In this document: positions 34,830 through 42,568 of the stretch, piece by piece
How the letters are laid out: the number at the start of each line of letters is the position of its first letter
Position numbering within the stretch: the stretch's first letter is position 1
Assembly: GCA_003598085.1 (NCBI GenBank)
Contig: QZKU01000075.1
Location: 1 to 64,000 of the forward strand
DNA length: 64,000 nucleotides
Direction: 5' to 3'
Source of the DNA: Candidatus Abyssobacteria bacterium SURF_5
GTDB taxonomy: Bacteria; Abyssobacteria; SURF-5
The notes under the pieces: generated by a model
Told to the model about the DNA's origin: nothing
Seen by the model: the letters and a program-made list of their open reading frames with translations, nothing else
Databases searched by the model: none
Program-made: the position numbers and the translations under genes

Positions 34830-36044
34830 ATGGGGAGCAACATGTGCGAACGAGTGCTAAAGGTGTTTGCTGGGGCGGCGGGTGTGATTGCGATCGCGCT
34901 CACGTGCACCAGCGGAATCGCAGAAGGAGGAATTCTTTTTTCCAGTAGTTGGAACACCGCGACAGGCTCTTCGTCAACCGCAATCAATGATGGCGGCAAA
35001 TGGACTTCCGGTTACAACACGCCACCCCTGCAAAATCCATACGTATCATCGGGTGGACCGGACGGCCAGAATTTCCTTAACATGGTTACGGTGGGCGGCG
35101 GCGGCTGGGGCAATCCGTACTACATGAACTGGTTTATCAATGGTTCAGATATTTTCCACGACCCGAACGACCTGTACGTCCGAGTATACTTCCGCGTTCA
35201 CCAGAGTTGGGTAGACAATCTGCATAACAGCAATCACTGGTTTCAGGGGGTTGACAATTCCGATAACAGGGACACCAAGCATTATCTGCGTTTCGAAGGG
35301 AGACCGGGTGAATTGCCTGGCGTCGGTTCCAGGTGGGTCATCGGAGTCGGCATAAATGCAGTCGACCAGGTTTATAAAGCCAATATCACGATGGAAGCCG
35401 AACGGTGGTATTGCTACGAGATCAATGTGCATAGAATCGACTCCAGCCGGGAACGTTGGTACATGCGGCTCGACGGCGTCGACATCACCGACAAATTTCT
35501 GTGCACGGGCGGCTCTAATTACGGAAAATGGCTGGGCGACTTGTACGACCAGGGCTTCAGCTGGACCAACGAGTATCACGGAAATCTCTGGATGTGCACG
35601 TATGATGAGAGTACCCTCAACGACGGGTGGGATGTGGCGCTCATCGAAGTCAGGGATGACCGCTGGCCCGGTCCCATCGGCGGTTCTTCGGAGGATAGCA
35701 CCCCGCCTACTGGAACGATACAGATAAGCGGACCGAACGGGATGACGGAGCGCACGGGAACTGCGTCAGTAACTCTCGCCCTGAGCGCCTCAGACAGCGA
35801 CAGCGGAATGGGCGCCGGCGCTGAGATGCAGTTCAGCAACAATGGAACGCTCTGGAGTTTGGCTGAGCCCTACAAGACAACGAAGGCATGGGATCTTACT
35901 GATATTCCGGCCGGCACCGAACAAGTCAGAACGGTCTACGTGAAATTCAAGGACGTCGCCGGCAATTGGTCGGCGCCGATAACCGACACAATCATCCTGG
36001 ACAAGCAGCCGCCGAATCCTCCGGCCAGCATAGCGATAGAATAG
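34830..36044 (+). CDS. Secreted beta-rich protein, possible polysaccharide lyase, with Ig-like C-terminus
   Basis: A 404-residue exported protein. A signal peptide (residues 1-29, hydrophobic AGAAGVIAIALTCTS, cleavage near IAEGG) leads to an aromatic-rich domain of about 230 residues, resembling concanavalin-like/polysaccharide-lyase beta-jelly-roll proteins (YVRVYFRVHQSW, HYLRFEGRPGELPG, ERWYCYEINVHR, RWYMRLDGVDITDKF). A linker (GGSSEDSTPPTGTIQISG) and an Ig-like domain with VYVKFKDVAGNWSAP complete it. No PEP-CTERM tail is present. It could trim or bind the EPS. ATG 34830 has a GAGGGAAG RBS; a longer frame upstream to 34731 is not supported. Confidence 0.7.
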   Translation: MGSNMCERVLKVFAGAAGVIAIALTCTSGIAEGGILFSSSWNTATGSSSTAINDGGKWTSGYNTPPLQNPYVSSGGPDGQNFLNMVTVGGGGWGNPYYMNWFINGSDIFHDPNDLYVRVYFRVHQSWVDNLHNSNHWFQGVDNSDNRDTKHYLRFEGRPGELPGVGSRWVIGVGINAVDQVYKANITMEAERWYCYEINVHRIDSSRERWYMRLDGVDITDKFLCTGGSNYGKWLGDLYDQGFSWTNEYHGNLWMCTYDESTLNDGWDVALIEVRDDRWPGPIGGSSEDSTPPTGTIQISGPNGMTERTGTASVTLALSASDSDSGMGAGAEMQFSNNGTLWSLAEPYKTTKAWDLTDIPAGTEQVRTVYVKFKDVAGNWSAPITDTIILDKQPPNPPASIAIE

Positions 36045-36375
36045 ACTCAGGATACCTTTCTGGCACCGAGGGTGCAGCTCTTGCTGCACCCTCTTCTTAT
36101 CCGCTCCTTGCGCCACATTTGAATCTGAAAATGTCTATTGTCGGAGATAATTTTCCGGTGCCCGTACTTGATCAAAAGCAGGTCGACCGCAACCGAATGC
36201 TTTGCCATTCTGCGAAACCCATCCCGCGCGTATCGAAGGAGCGGGAATCCGTCTTCGATTTGCCCCTAACGATAGCTTTGCTCGGCTTGGACTGCGGGGT
36301 CTCCACCTTCAGAGTCTCCATTGCCATTTTCCTTTCAGGTGTGCCGATGTTAGAGTAATGTGTACTGGTCGCCCT
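36045..36375. other. 331-nt gap after the secreted protein gene
   Basis: It contains the terminator at 36068-36093. A 75-codon open frame (36131-36358) lacks an RBS and has no recognisable family, and I do not call it. Nothing else is seen. Confidence 0.4.
36068..36093 (+). terminator. Rho-independent terminator after the secreted protein gene
   Basis: GAGGGTGCAGC-TCTT-GCTGCACCCTC is a perfect 11-bp stem with a 4-nt loop, followed by TTCTTAT. It lies 24 nt after the stop codon at 36044. The T-tract is short but the stem is strong. Confidence 0.8.
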
Positions 36376-37203
36376 ATGAGAAACGCACTGACAATCGACG
36401 TTGAAGATTACTTTCAGGTGGAGAGCTTCAAATCCCTGGTCAAGTTCGAATCCTGGGAGCAATTTGCTCTGCGCGTGGAGGCGAATGTCGACCGCCTGTT
36501 GGCAATTCTTGAGGAAGAGCAAATAAGATGCACTTTTTTCGTCCTCGGATGGATTGCTGACCGTGCTCCTCAAGTCGTCCGCCGCATTCACGGACAAGGA
36601 CATGAGGTCGCCAGTCACGGCTATGCGCATCAGATGGTAACCGGACAGACGCCGGGCGAATTCCGTGACGACATCCATAAGGCGAAATCAATTCTTGAAG
36701 ATATTACCGGCGAGGGGATATTAGGGTACCGGGCGCCAACCTTCTCTGTAACCCGCAATACTTTCTGGGCCCTTGATGCGCTGGTGGAGGAAGGTTTTCT
36801 TTATGATTCGAGTGTCTTCCCCGTTCGCCACGACCGCTACGGCATTCCGGATTGGACACAATACATCACGCGCGTCCAGCTTCGCAATGGAGCCTCCATA
36901 CTGGAGGTCCCACCGTTGACCGCAAAGGTGCTGGGAACCAACATCCCCCTGGGCGGCGGCGGTTATTTCCGCCTCGCTCCATTATGGCTGTCCCGCTGGG
37001 CAATCCTGCGCTTCAATTCGGTCGGTCATCCGGCAGTGATCTACCTGCATCCCTGGGAAATCGACGCAAGTCAGCCACGCTTCCCCCTCCCCCCCCTGCA
37101 GAGGTTTCGGCACTACGTCAACATTGAGACGACCGAAAGGAAGCTTCGCCGCCTCTTGGCAGGCGCCCGGTTTACTTCAGTGAGAAACGTGCTTTCGCTC
37201 TAA
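36376..37203 (+). CDS. XrtA-type polysaccharide deacetylase with DUF3473-like C-terminus
   Basis: A 275-residue deacetylase that begins MRNALTIDVEDYFQVESF, the start typical of exosortase-A-associated deacetylases, with metal motif DVEDYF, CTFFVLGWIA, VASHGYAHQMV and GYRAPTFSVT. The C-terminus FRHYVNIETTERKLRRLL matches the DUF3473 extension of the family. ATG 36376 is chosen by that similarity; an alternative ATG at 36358 adds six residues, and both have weak RBS. It is the third deacetylase activity of the locus, and the one most diagnostic for an XrtA-like EPS system. Confidence 0.92.
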   Translation: MRNALTIDVEDYFQVESFKSLVKFESWEQFALRVEANVDRLLAILEEEQIRCTFFVLGWIADRAPQVVRRIHGQGHEVASHGYAHQMVTGQTPGEFRDDIHKAKSILEDITGEGILGYRAPTFSVTRNTFWALDALVEEGFLYDSSVFPVRHDRYGIPDWTQYITRVQLRNGASILEVPPLTAKVLGTNIPLGGGGYFRLAPLWLSRWAILRFNSVGHPAVIYLHPWEIDASQPRFPLPPLQRFRHYVNIETTERKLRRLLAGARFTSVRNVLSL

Positions 37204-37249
37204 GGACAGAAGCGCCTGCTGTGGATACTTTTCAGAGGGGGTGAGAGTG

Positions 37250-38659
37250 CTACACCTTGAAGGTCAACTCGAGCAAGCCGTATTTCTTCATCTTCTGATA
37301 TAAGGTCGTCCGGTTGATTTCCAGAAACTCGGCTGTTTTATTGCGATTCCCCTTAAAATGCTGCAGTGATTTTGCGATGGCGCGTTTCTCCGCGTCCTCG
37401 ACCGCAAGATGGAGCGGCACCATCCTGTTGGCTGAATCCATCCGGCTGGTGGTGCGAATCTGATCGGGCAGAAATTCCGGCGTGATCTGATCGCCCGCAC
37501 ATAGTATTACCGCCCGTTCAATCGTGTTTTCCAGTTCTCTCACGTTTCCGGGCCAAGAATGAGAAAGCAGCCGTTTCATCACCTCGGGCGTAATTCCCTT
37601 GATGTGTCGCGAATTCAGACGATTGTACTTGTCGAGAAAATATTCGACGAGCGCCGGCACATCTCCGAGACGTTCCGACAGCGGTGGCAGGATAATTTTG
37701 ACTACGTTCAACCGGTAGAACAAGTCTTCGCGGAATTCTCCTTTCGCCACACACTGATCCAAATCCCGGTTTGCGGCCGCGATAACACGAACGTTGCTTT
37801 GGATCGTTTCGGCGCTGCCGACTTTTTCGAATTTCTTATCCTGCAGGAATCGCAACAATTTCACCTGCAATCCCAGAGTAAGCGTGTCGATCTCGTCGAG
37901 GAAAATAGTGCCTTCCCCGGCTTTCTCGATCTTCCCAATCTTATCGGCGACCGCACTTGTGAAAGCCCCCTTCACGTGGCCGAACAACTCGCTTTCCAGC
38001 AGATTCTCCGACAATGCTCCACAGCTCACTTCAACAAGAGGCTGATTCTTTCGCCGGGAATGATAATGAATAGCCCTCGCGATACTGGACTTGCCGGTGC
38101 CGCTGGCGCCCGCAATCAGGATAGTTGCCTCGGTATCGGCGACAATGGAGATAAGCTGGAAGATTTTCTGCATCTGGTGGTCGTTGCCTACCAGGTTCCT
38201 GAACCCGAATTTTTCGCTCAGTTGCTTCTTCAGTTCCAGGTTTTCGAGCCTCAGGCTCTTCTGTTCCAGCGCTCGATCAATACACAGTTTCACTTCTTCG
38301 TCGTTGAGGGGCTTCGTCACGTACTCGAAGGCGCCCAATTTTATCCCGTTCACCGCGCCTTGTATTGAGCCGTACGCGGTGATCAAGATGACCGCAGTTT
38401 CTCCATAATGTTCCTTGACGCTTTTCAGCAAGTCATAACCATTCAGACCCGGCATGTTAATGTCGGCGAAAATCAGGTCGCACGACTGCTTCTCCAGGAA
38501 GTTGAGCGCCGTCTCCCCGTCCTCGAATGCCTGAACGGCGAATCCTTCGCGAACAAGGAGTTCCCTTAAAGAATACCGGATGAGCGGGTCATCGTCGACA
38601 ATAAAAATCTGCGCGTTCTTCCTCTTGAGCCGCATGTATGCTGATAGCTCCGCCCTCAA
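37250..38659 (-). CDS. Sigma-54-dependent response regulator (NtrC family, PrsR-like)
   Basis: A 469-residue activator: receiver domain (1-130, phospho-Asp 66 in FADINMPGLNGYDLL, Lys in VTKPLN), AAA+ domain with Walker A GASGTGKS (184-191), the sigma-54 contact loop GAFTSA (231-236) and Walker B GTIFLDEID, then a Fis-type HTH (NKTAEFLEINRTTLYQKM). The GAFTGA glycine at position 5 is serine. The start is TTG 38659, overlapping the kinase stop; an alternative ATG at 38635 is possible. Its layout and place in the locus match PrsR, the regulator of exosortase-A systems. The likely target is the promoter at 6656. Confidence 0.92.
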   Translation of the reverse strand: MRAELSAYMRLKRKNAQIFIVDDDPLIRYSLRELLVREGFAVQAFEDGETALNFLEKQSCDLIFADINMPGLNGYDLLKSVKEHYGETAVILITAYGSIQGAVNGIKLGAFEYVTKPLNDEEVKLCIDRALEQKSLRLENLELKKQLSEKFGFRNLVGNDHQMQKIFQLISIVADTEATILIAGASGTGKSSIARAIHYHSRRKNQPLVEVSCGALSENLLESELFGHVKGAFTSAVADKIGKIEKAGEGTIFLDEIDTLTLGLQVKLLRFLQDKKFEKVGSAETIQSNVRVIAAANRDLDQCVAKGEFREDLFYRLNVVKIILPPLSERLGDVPALVEYFLDKYNRLNSRHIKGITPEVMKRLLSHSWPGNVRELENTIERAVILCAGDQITPEFLPDQIRTTSRMDSANRMVPLHLAVEDAEKRAIAKSLQHFKGNRNKTAEFLEINRTTLYQKMKKYGLLELTFKV

Positions 38660-40263
38660 GTGACAAGCTGGCTCTCTGGAAATGTTAAGTAAAAGGTCGT
38701 CCCCGCATCTTCCCTGGATTCCGCCCGTATGGTCCCGCCATGCCTTTCAACCGCCTTCTTCACTATCGTCAAGCCCAGGCCGGTTCCCCTCCCATATTCC
38801 TTCGTGGTCCAAAACGCATCGAAGATTCGAGCTTGCTGCGCCTCAGGAATCCCGCAGCCGTTATCCGCGATGGAAATCCGCAGTTGGTGTGAGCGAACGC
38901 TCGTCTTGATAGTGATTATTCCGTTATCCGAACTGATCGCGTCGACAGCATTCGCGAGTAAATTGACAAAGATCTGGTGAAAATGGTTTGCGTCCACCAA
39001 CGGATTGCGCGGACTCAGTTTCAGGTCAACTTTTATGTTCTTTTCGCTGTTCCGACAGCGAACGAGCGCCAAGACGTTTTTTATCACGGAATTCAATGAT
39101 GACGGTTCTTCATGCTTCGCCGACAATCCCAAGAACGACTTCATCAAGGCGCTCATTCGCTGGAGCCCCTTGAGTGCCTGATCAAGGTATTCATCGGCAG
39201 GAATACCTTCACTTACATTTGAGCGCGCCATCTTCACCAGTCGAAAGACCCCGTCAAGCGGATTATTGACCTCATGGACGATTATCGAAGTAAGGCTGCC
39301 AATAAGTGACAACCTTTCTGATTCAATCAGCTTCTGCTGAACCTCGTAATTGCTGGTGTTATCGCTCAGGACAGCCAGCCCCGTTTCGCCACTGCCGCCG
39401 CGCAGTGCATCGAGCGCCGAAAACTTCACCTTCAGCACGCGACGAGAGCCTACCGCCCTGACATTAATCAAGCTGAATGGGAGTTTTCGGTCGCGCAAAT
39501 CGGTGAGTTTTCTTGAGAGAAGATCCGGCGAAATCTCAAGCGGAAGTTTGCGCAGGTCGAAACCCACATTTACGAGCCGGCCCGCATTTCCGAACAGCGA
39601 GTGCAATTCCTCTTCCTTGTTACAGAAGGTGATACGGAAGGAAGCGTCGAAAAGAAGCACGCACCCTGGAAAACACGACAACAGGCGGCACATCGGATCC
39701 TGCTCCTTTTCTTTCACCTTCTTCCGACCTTCGATCGCGTACAGACTGCTTCTCAAGAGCTCCGATTTACCGCGTTTGAATGCCCGCTCAAATCTGTCCC
39801 CATAGTGAGTGGATATTGCCTTGCACCTCTCGATTTCCCGGTTTCCGAACTTCCGGCCGCCTTTGGGCCCCGTCACGTTCACCACCGCAAAGACCGTTGC
39901 CTCCTTCACGATTGGAAAAGAAAGAAACTGCTTTACCATGCCTTCCTCTTGCCGAGGTGTCAGGCAGCTTCTCGCGAGCATATCGTTCAGAATGAGCGGC
40001 TGTCTCTTTTTGGCTACCAGCCCGGTGATCCCGTTCCCGATCGCGACGCTGTCCCCGCAATGATGATTCGCGCGCGGCCCAGCCGCGGAGACCAGCCGCA
40101 GAGCTGCTTCCTGCGGCTTCATGAGGAATACCGATCCCGATTCCACCTCAAACTCGCCCATGCAGTGCAGCATTACTTCCTCAGCGATCTTCTCCATCGG
40201 ATAGACATGCCTTGCATGACTTTGTCGCGGAATGACGTCTGTAACATCGGGTTTCAAATACAC
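38656..40263 (-). CDS. Histidine kinase with GAF and PAS domains, partner of the response regulator
   Basis: A 535-residue kinase: GAF domain (about 25-160), PAS-like domain (about 190-310), HisKA with phospho-His 330 in SIIVHEVNNPLDGV, and HATPase_c with NLLANAVDAIS, DNGCGIPEA and GRGTGLGLTIVKKAV. No transmembrane segment is visible, so it is cytosolic, unlike the membrane-bound PrsK kinases of many XrtA loci. Its stop overlaps the response regulator start, so the two are co-translated. The GAF and PAS domains should sense a small molecule or redox state. Confidence 0.9.
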   Translation of the reverse strand: MYLKPDVTDVIPRQSHARHVYPMEKIAEEVMLHCMGEFEVESGSVFLMKPQEAALRLVSAAGPRANHHCGDSVAIGNGITGLVAKKRQPLILNDMLARSCLTPRQEEGMVKQFLSFPIVKEATVFAVVNVTGPKGGRKFGNREIERCKAISTHYGDRFERAFKRGKSELLRSSLYAIEGRKKVKEKEQDPMCRLLSCFPGCVLLFDASFRITFCNKEEELHSLFGNAGRLVNVGFDLRKLPLEISPDLLSRKLTDLRDRKLPFSLINVRAVGSRRVLKVKFSALDALRGGSGETGLAVLSDNTSNYEVQQKLIESERLSLIGSLTSIIVHEVNNPLDGVFRLVKMARSNVSEGIPADEYLDQALKGLQRMSALMKSFLGLSAKHEEPSSLNSVIKNVLALVRCRNSEKNIKVDLKLSPRNPLVDANHFHQIFVNLLANAVDAISSDNGIITIKTSVRSHQLRISIADNGCGIPEAQQARIFDAFWTTKEYGRGTGLGLTIVKKAVERHGGTIRAESREDAGTTFYLTFPESQLVT

Positions 40264-40654
40264 TACTCCCTTCTGCTTTTCTCAATGTCGATATGACGGA
40301 TGAGGAGCTAAATCTGATCCGGCGGGAAGAGCAGCGTCTTTTATGGCGCGACCAGCCTGCTCTGCGAACATGCTGCTCGATTGTTTGCAAATTTACCGGC
40401 CGTTGGGATTGTGAGATCCGGACCAGCCTCTAACTCTGACGAGAGGGTGATTACCCCCCTTAAATCCTGTGTCAATTATGTTCATAGCATTCCTTCTGAG
40501 CAAGAGCAGAGAACCTAGGAAAAAGATATTTTTTCTTGTTGTGACAGGTCAACATAACCGCTCGATTTGTTTATTTTTACGAACTTGTCCGTAAGGGTAA
40601 TAAGCATGGAGAAAAATATTTGTCTTGCACATTGTGGCTCGCCGCAACGAGTTA
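40264..40654. other. 391-nt gap between the kinase gene and the PilZ gene
   Basis: The region has divergent transcription on its flanks. It contains the doubtful small frame at 40293-40433. From about 40500 it is AT-rich, as expected for promoters of the PilZ/sugar-transferase pair. I found no well-spaced sigma-54 site on either strand. Confidence 0.4.
40293..40433 (+). CDS. Possible small cysteine-rich protein (46 residues)
   Basis: An open frame starting at ATG 40293, divergent from the kinase gene. The product has an acidic/basic helix (TDEELNLIRREEQRLL) and four cysteines (TCCSIVCKFTGRWDCEI). Codon use is plausible, but there is no RBS and no recognised family. It is too short for normal gene finders. 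I give it low confidence and list it because the region 40264-40654 holds no other gene. Confidence 0.22.
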   Translation: MTDEELNLIRREEQRLLWRDQPALRTCCSIVCKFTGRWDCEIRTSL

Positions 40655-41113
40655 ATGATACCGCCGCTCACGCCTCACGGTGACGGCTCGGAAATTGCAA
40701 TTCCGGCCATCATGGTGAAGGTTGAAAGAGCACGCAATTTCGACACTGTCGCGGGACCGGGCCAAAACGTGAGGAACAAAGACAGGCGAGGAAACGATCG
40801 AATAAAAGTGCATCTGTTTGCGGTGATGCGGAAGATCATGAAGTGTAAGAGGCTCTCGCAACCGCATGTGGGTTTCACTCGAGATATCTCCGCCAAGGGT
40901 GCATATATCTACACAAGAATGAAGGTCAGGAAGGGCGACCAACTTTTTCTATCAGTCCACATCGTTTCCGACGGGCCTCCTGGAGGCGCCCCACCGAAAC
41001 TGGAGGGCACGGGATATATCCTGAGGATCGATCGAGTACACAAGGAACTCCCGCTTGCCCGACTCTATGGGGTCGCTTTGCAGTTTAGTCACGAATTCGC
41101 TGTAAATTTTTAA
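40655..41113 (+). CDS. PilZ domain protein (c-di-GMP receptor candidate)
   Basis: A 152-residue protein. After about 40 residues of basic leader comes RGNDR (the RxxxR part of the c-di-GMP site) and then TRDISAKGAYIYT, which fits the (D/N)xSxxG motif, so the ligand-binding residues are kept. The rest is a beta-barrel ending LYGVALQFSHEF. The start is uncertain: ATG 40655 is preferred over TTG 40625, but neither has a good RBS. It precedes the priming sugar transferase by 22 nt, so EPS initiation may be tied to c-di-GMP. Confidence 0.82.
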   Translation: MIPPLTPHGDGSEIAIPAIMVKVERARNFDTVAGPGQNVRNKDRRGNDRIKVHLFAVMRKIMKCKRLSQPHVGFTRDISAKGAYIYTRMKVRKGDQLFLSVHIVSDGPPGGAPPKLEGTGYILRIDRVHKELPLARLYGVALQFSHEFAVNF

Positions 41114-41135
41114 TCAAGATGAGGAATAACTGAAC

Positions 41136-42089
41136 ATGCAATCCCTGAAAATAATCGCAAACGGAATGAGATTTCTCGCCTTCTGGGCGATCCCTGGATT
41201 CTATCTCCTCGGTGCAAGCGCCGTCGTGAGCGGGCAATGGGAAAACTCTCTCGGGCTCCTCCTGGCGGCAACGGCGCTTCTTATCGTTTACGTGATCTGG
41301 CTCCTCCGGCTCAAAGGAGAACGATATATCAAAGTCAAAGCCTTCTGGGAGCGCCCCCTCGCTCTGCTCATGCTCCTGTTCTCTTTCCCCTTGCTTCTAC
41401 TTACAGGACTGCTCATCAAATTGGAGTCGCCGGGACCGGCCCTCTATTTTCAGGAACGCATCGGGATGAACAGCAGGAGGAGAGAACGACGGTGCTGCTC
41501 CGCCTCCGGCAATCCGCCTCCCCTTCGTTCGGAACGCAGGCACGTCGACCGTCGCGGGCGCGATTTTGGCGGGCGCCCTTTCATCATCTGCAAGCTGCGC
41601 TCGATGACGGCCGACGCCGAATGCTGCATTGGCGCCGCGTGGTCCTCCGGTGACAATGACCCGAGGGTCACGAAGATAGGGTACTACATTCGCAAGACTC
41701 ATCTGGACGAACTGCCCCAACTATGTAATGTGCTGCGTGGCGACATGAGTCTCATCGGTCCGAGACCGGAAAGACCGGACTTCATAACTCAGCTTAGTAC
41801 GGTCGTAGACGGTTACCGTGATCGACTCGTAGTTCCTCCTGGAATTACCGGCCTTTCGCAAGTGCGCAAGGAACAGGACCAGTCGGTCGACGACGTCGTC
41901 GAAAAGCTGCGAAATGACCGCGAGTACATCGACAATGTCTGTTTTTCGCTCGACGTGAAGATCGCGCTCAACACCGTATTGCTGATGGGGAACCTCTTCT
42001 GGAGCGCCGTCAGGCGCAGAACCATCGAGAAGATTGAGCCGAAAACTCCCGATATTATCTTTGCAGATAATCCCCGCTCAGACCGGTAG
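41136..42089 (+). CDS. Priming sugar transferase (bacterial sugar transferase family)
   Basis: A 317-residue phosphoglycosyl transferase. Two hydrophobic segments open the protein (about 8-60), followed by a re-entrant/TM helix (PLALLMLLFSFPLLLLTGL) and the catalytic block: SPGPALYFQERIGMN, ICKLRSM, DPRVTKIGYYIRKTHLDELPQLCNVLRGDMSLIGPRPERP and GITGLSQV. It moves a sugar-1-phosphate to undecaprenyl phosphate and starts repeat-unit synthesis. A basic insert of about 25 residues with two cysteines interrupts the catalytic domain. Last gene of the locus. Confidence 0.92.
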   Translation: MQSLKIIANGMRFLAFWAIPGFYLLGASAVVSGQWENSLGLLLAATALLIVYVIWLLRLKGERYIKVKAFWERPLALLMLLFSFPLLLLTGLLIKLESPGPALYFQERIGMNSRRRERRCCSASGNPPPLRSERRHVDRRGRDFGGRPFIICKLRSMTADAECCIGAAWSSGDNDPRVTKIGYYIRKTHLDELPQLCNVLRGDMSLIGPRPERPDFITQLSTVVDGYRDRLVVPPGITGLSQVRKEQDQSVDDVVEKLRNDREYIDNVCFSLDVKIALNTVLLMGNLFWSAVRRRTIEKIEPKTPDIIFADNPRSDR

Positions 42090-42155
42090 AGCGTTATCGA
42101 CGGCACTCCCCCCGCGCTATCCTGCTTTACCGACAAAGGAAAAATTTATTTTGAA

Positions 42156-42184
42156 TTGACAAGCGTCGGTTCATCTGATATAAT
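42156..42184 (+). promoter_or_regulatory. Perfect-consensus sigma-70 promoter
   Basis: TTGACA (42156-42161), a 17-nt spacer and TATAAT (42179-42184): both hexamers are full consensus. Transcription would start near 42191, leaving about 378 nt of leader before the secreted protein's start codon. A strong constitutive promoter is expected unless the leader attenuates it. Confidence 0.85.
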
Positions 42185-42255
42185 TTCGCCACTTCCGACA
42201 CCCATACCTCATATATCCCTGATGTCCCCCCAATTTACCTCTTAAAGGAGATGTT

Positions 42256-42369
42256 ACGGCTGAAGCGCGGCAGGCAAGGGCGCGGCCGATTCAGTCGCTG
42301 TCGATGATCGAGGCACTTCGTGCGACAATCGACGACCTGGTGCGGCATACCATCAAGATGCATGTATAG
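42256..42369 (+). CDS. Possible leader peptide or small-ORF remnant
   Basis: AAGGAG (42245-42250) sits 5 nt before ACG, and an open frame of 38 codons runs to TAG 42369. The deduced peptide is basic at the front (AEARQARARPIQSLS) and ends MIEALRATIDDLVRHTIKMHV. If translation begins at the in-frame ATG 42304 the peptide is 21 residues. ACG is a very rare start; an ATG-to-ACG mutation or sequence error would explain it. Function unknown. Confidence 0.25.
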   Translation, partial: TAEARQARARPIQSLSMIEALRATIDDLVRHTIKMHV

Positions 42370-42568
42370 GCGGCCGGCGCCGATTAGATTATCAGAAGGA
42401 CGATCATCCTGCCCTGTTTCAATTTTTTCTAAGGAGGGCTATTTGGAACACATATCTGTGCGCAACTTCTAATTTTCGGCGCCGTGTCTCGTGCTGGGCG
42501 CAGATGAAGAGACAAGGCTCCGTATTGGTAAGTTGTTTTTGGGCAAAAACGGATATAGGGAGAAGGTT

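Larger units (their letters stand above)
42090..42568. other. 479-nt leader region of the secreted-protein gene
   Basis: It holds a perfect sigma-70 promoter (42156-42184) and a small open frame (42256-42369). The part 42370-42568 has an AAGGAGG-TTG start followed by only ten codons (near 42434), and no fitting riboswitch consensus. I checked for the c-di-GMP-I pattern and did not find it. Confidence 0.5.

Noticed and set aside
36131-36358. 75-codon open frame after the 36068 terminator
   Set aside because: No RBS, no recognisable family, and it overlaps the upstream region of the DUF3473 deacetylase gene.
37559-38368. 269-codon plus-strand frame opposite the response regulator
   Set aside because: The minus-strand frame carries the receiver, AAA+ and HTH motifs; the plus-strand frame has no recognisable domain.
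40264-40654. Sigma-54 promoter for the kinase or PilZ genes
   Set aside because: Several GG...GC pairs are present but spaced 11-12 nt on either strand.
42434-42568. c-di-GMP riboswitch in the leader of the secreted protein
   Set aside because: A GGGCAAAAAC stretch resembles part of the GEMM consensus, but the GACGCAAAGC core and the paired stems are missing.
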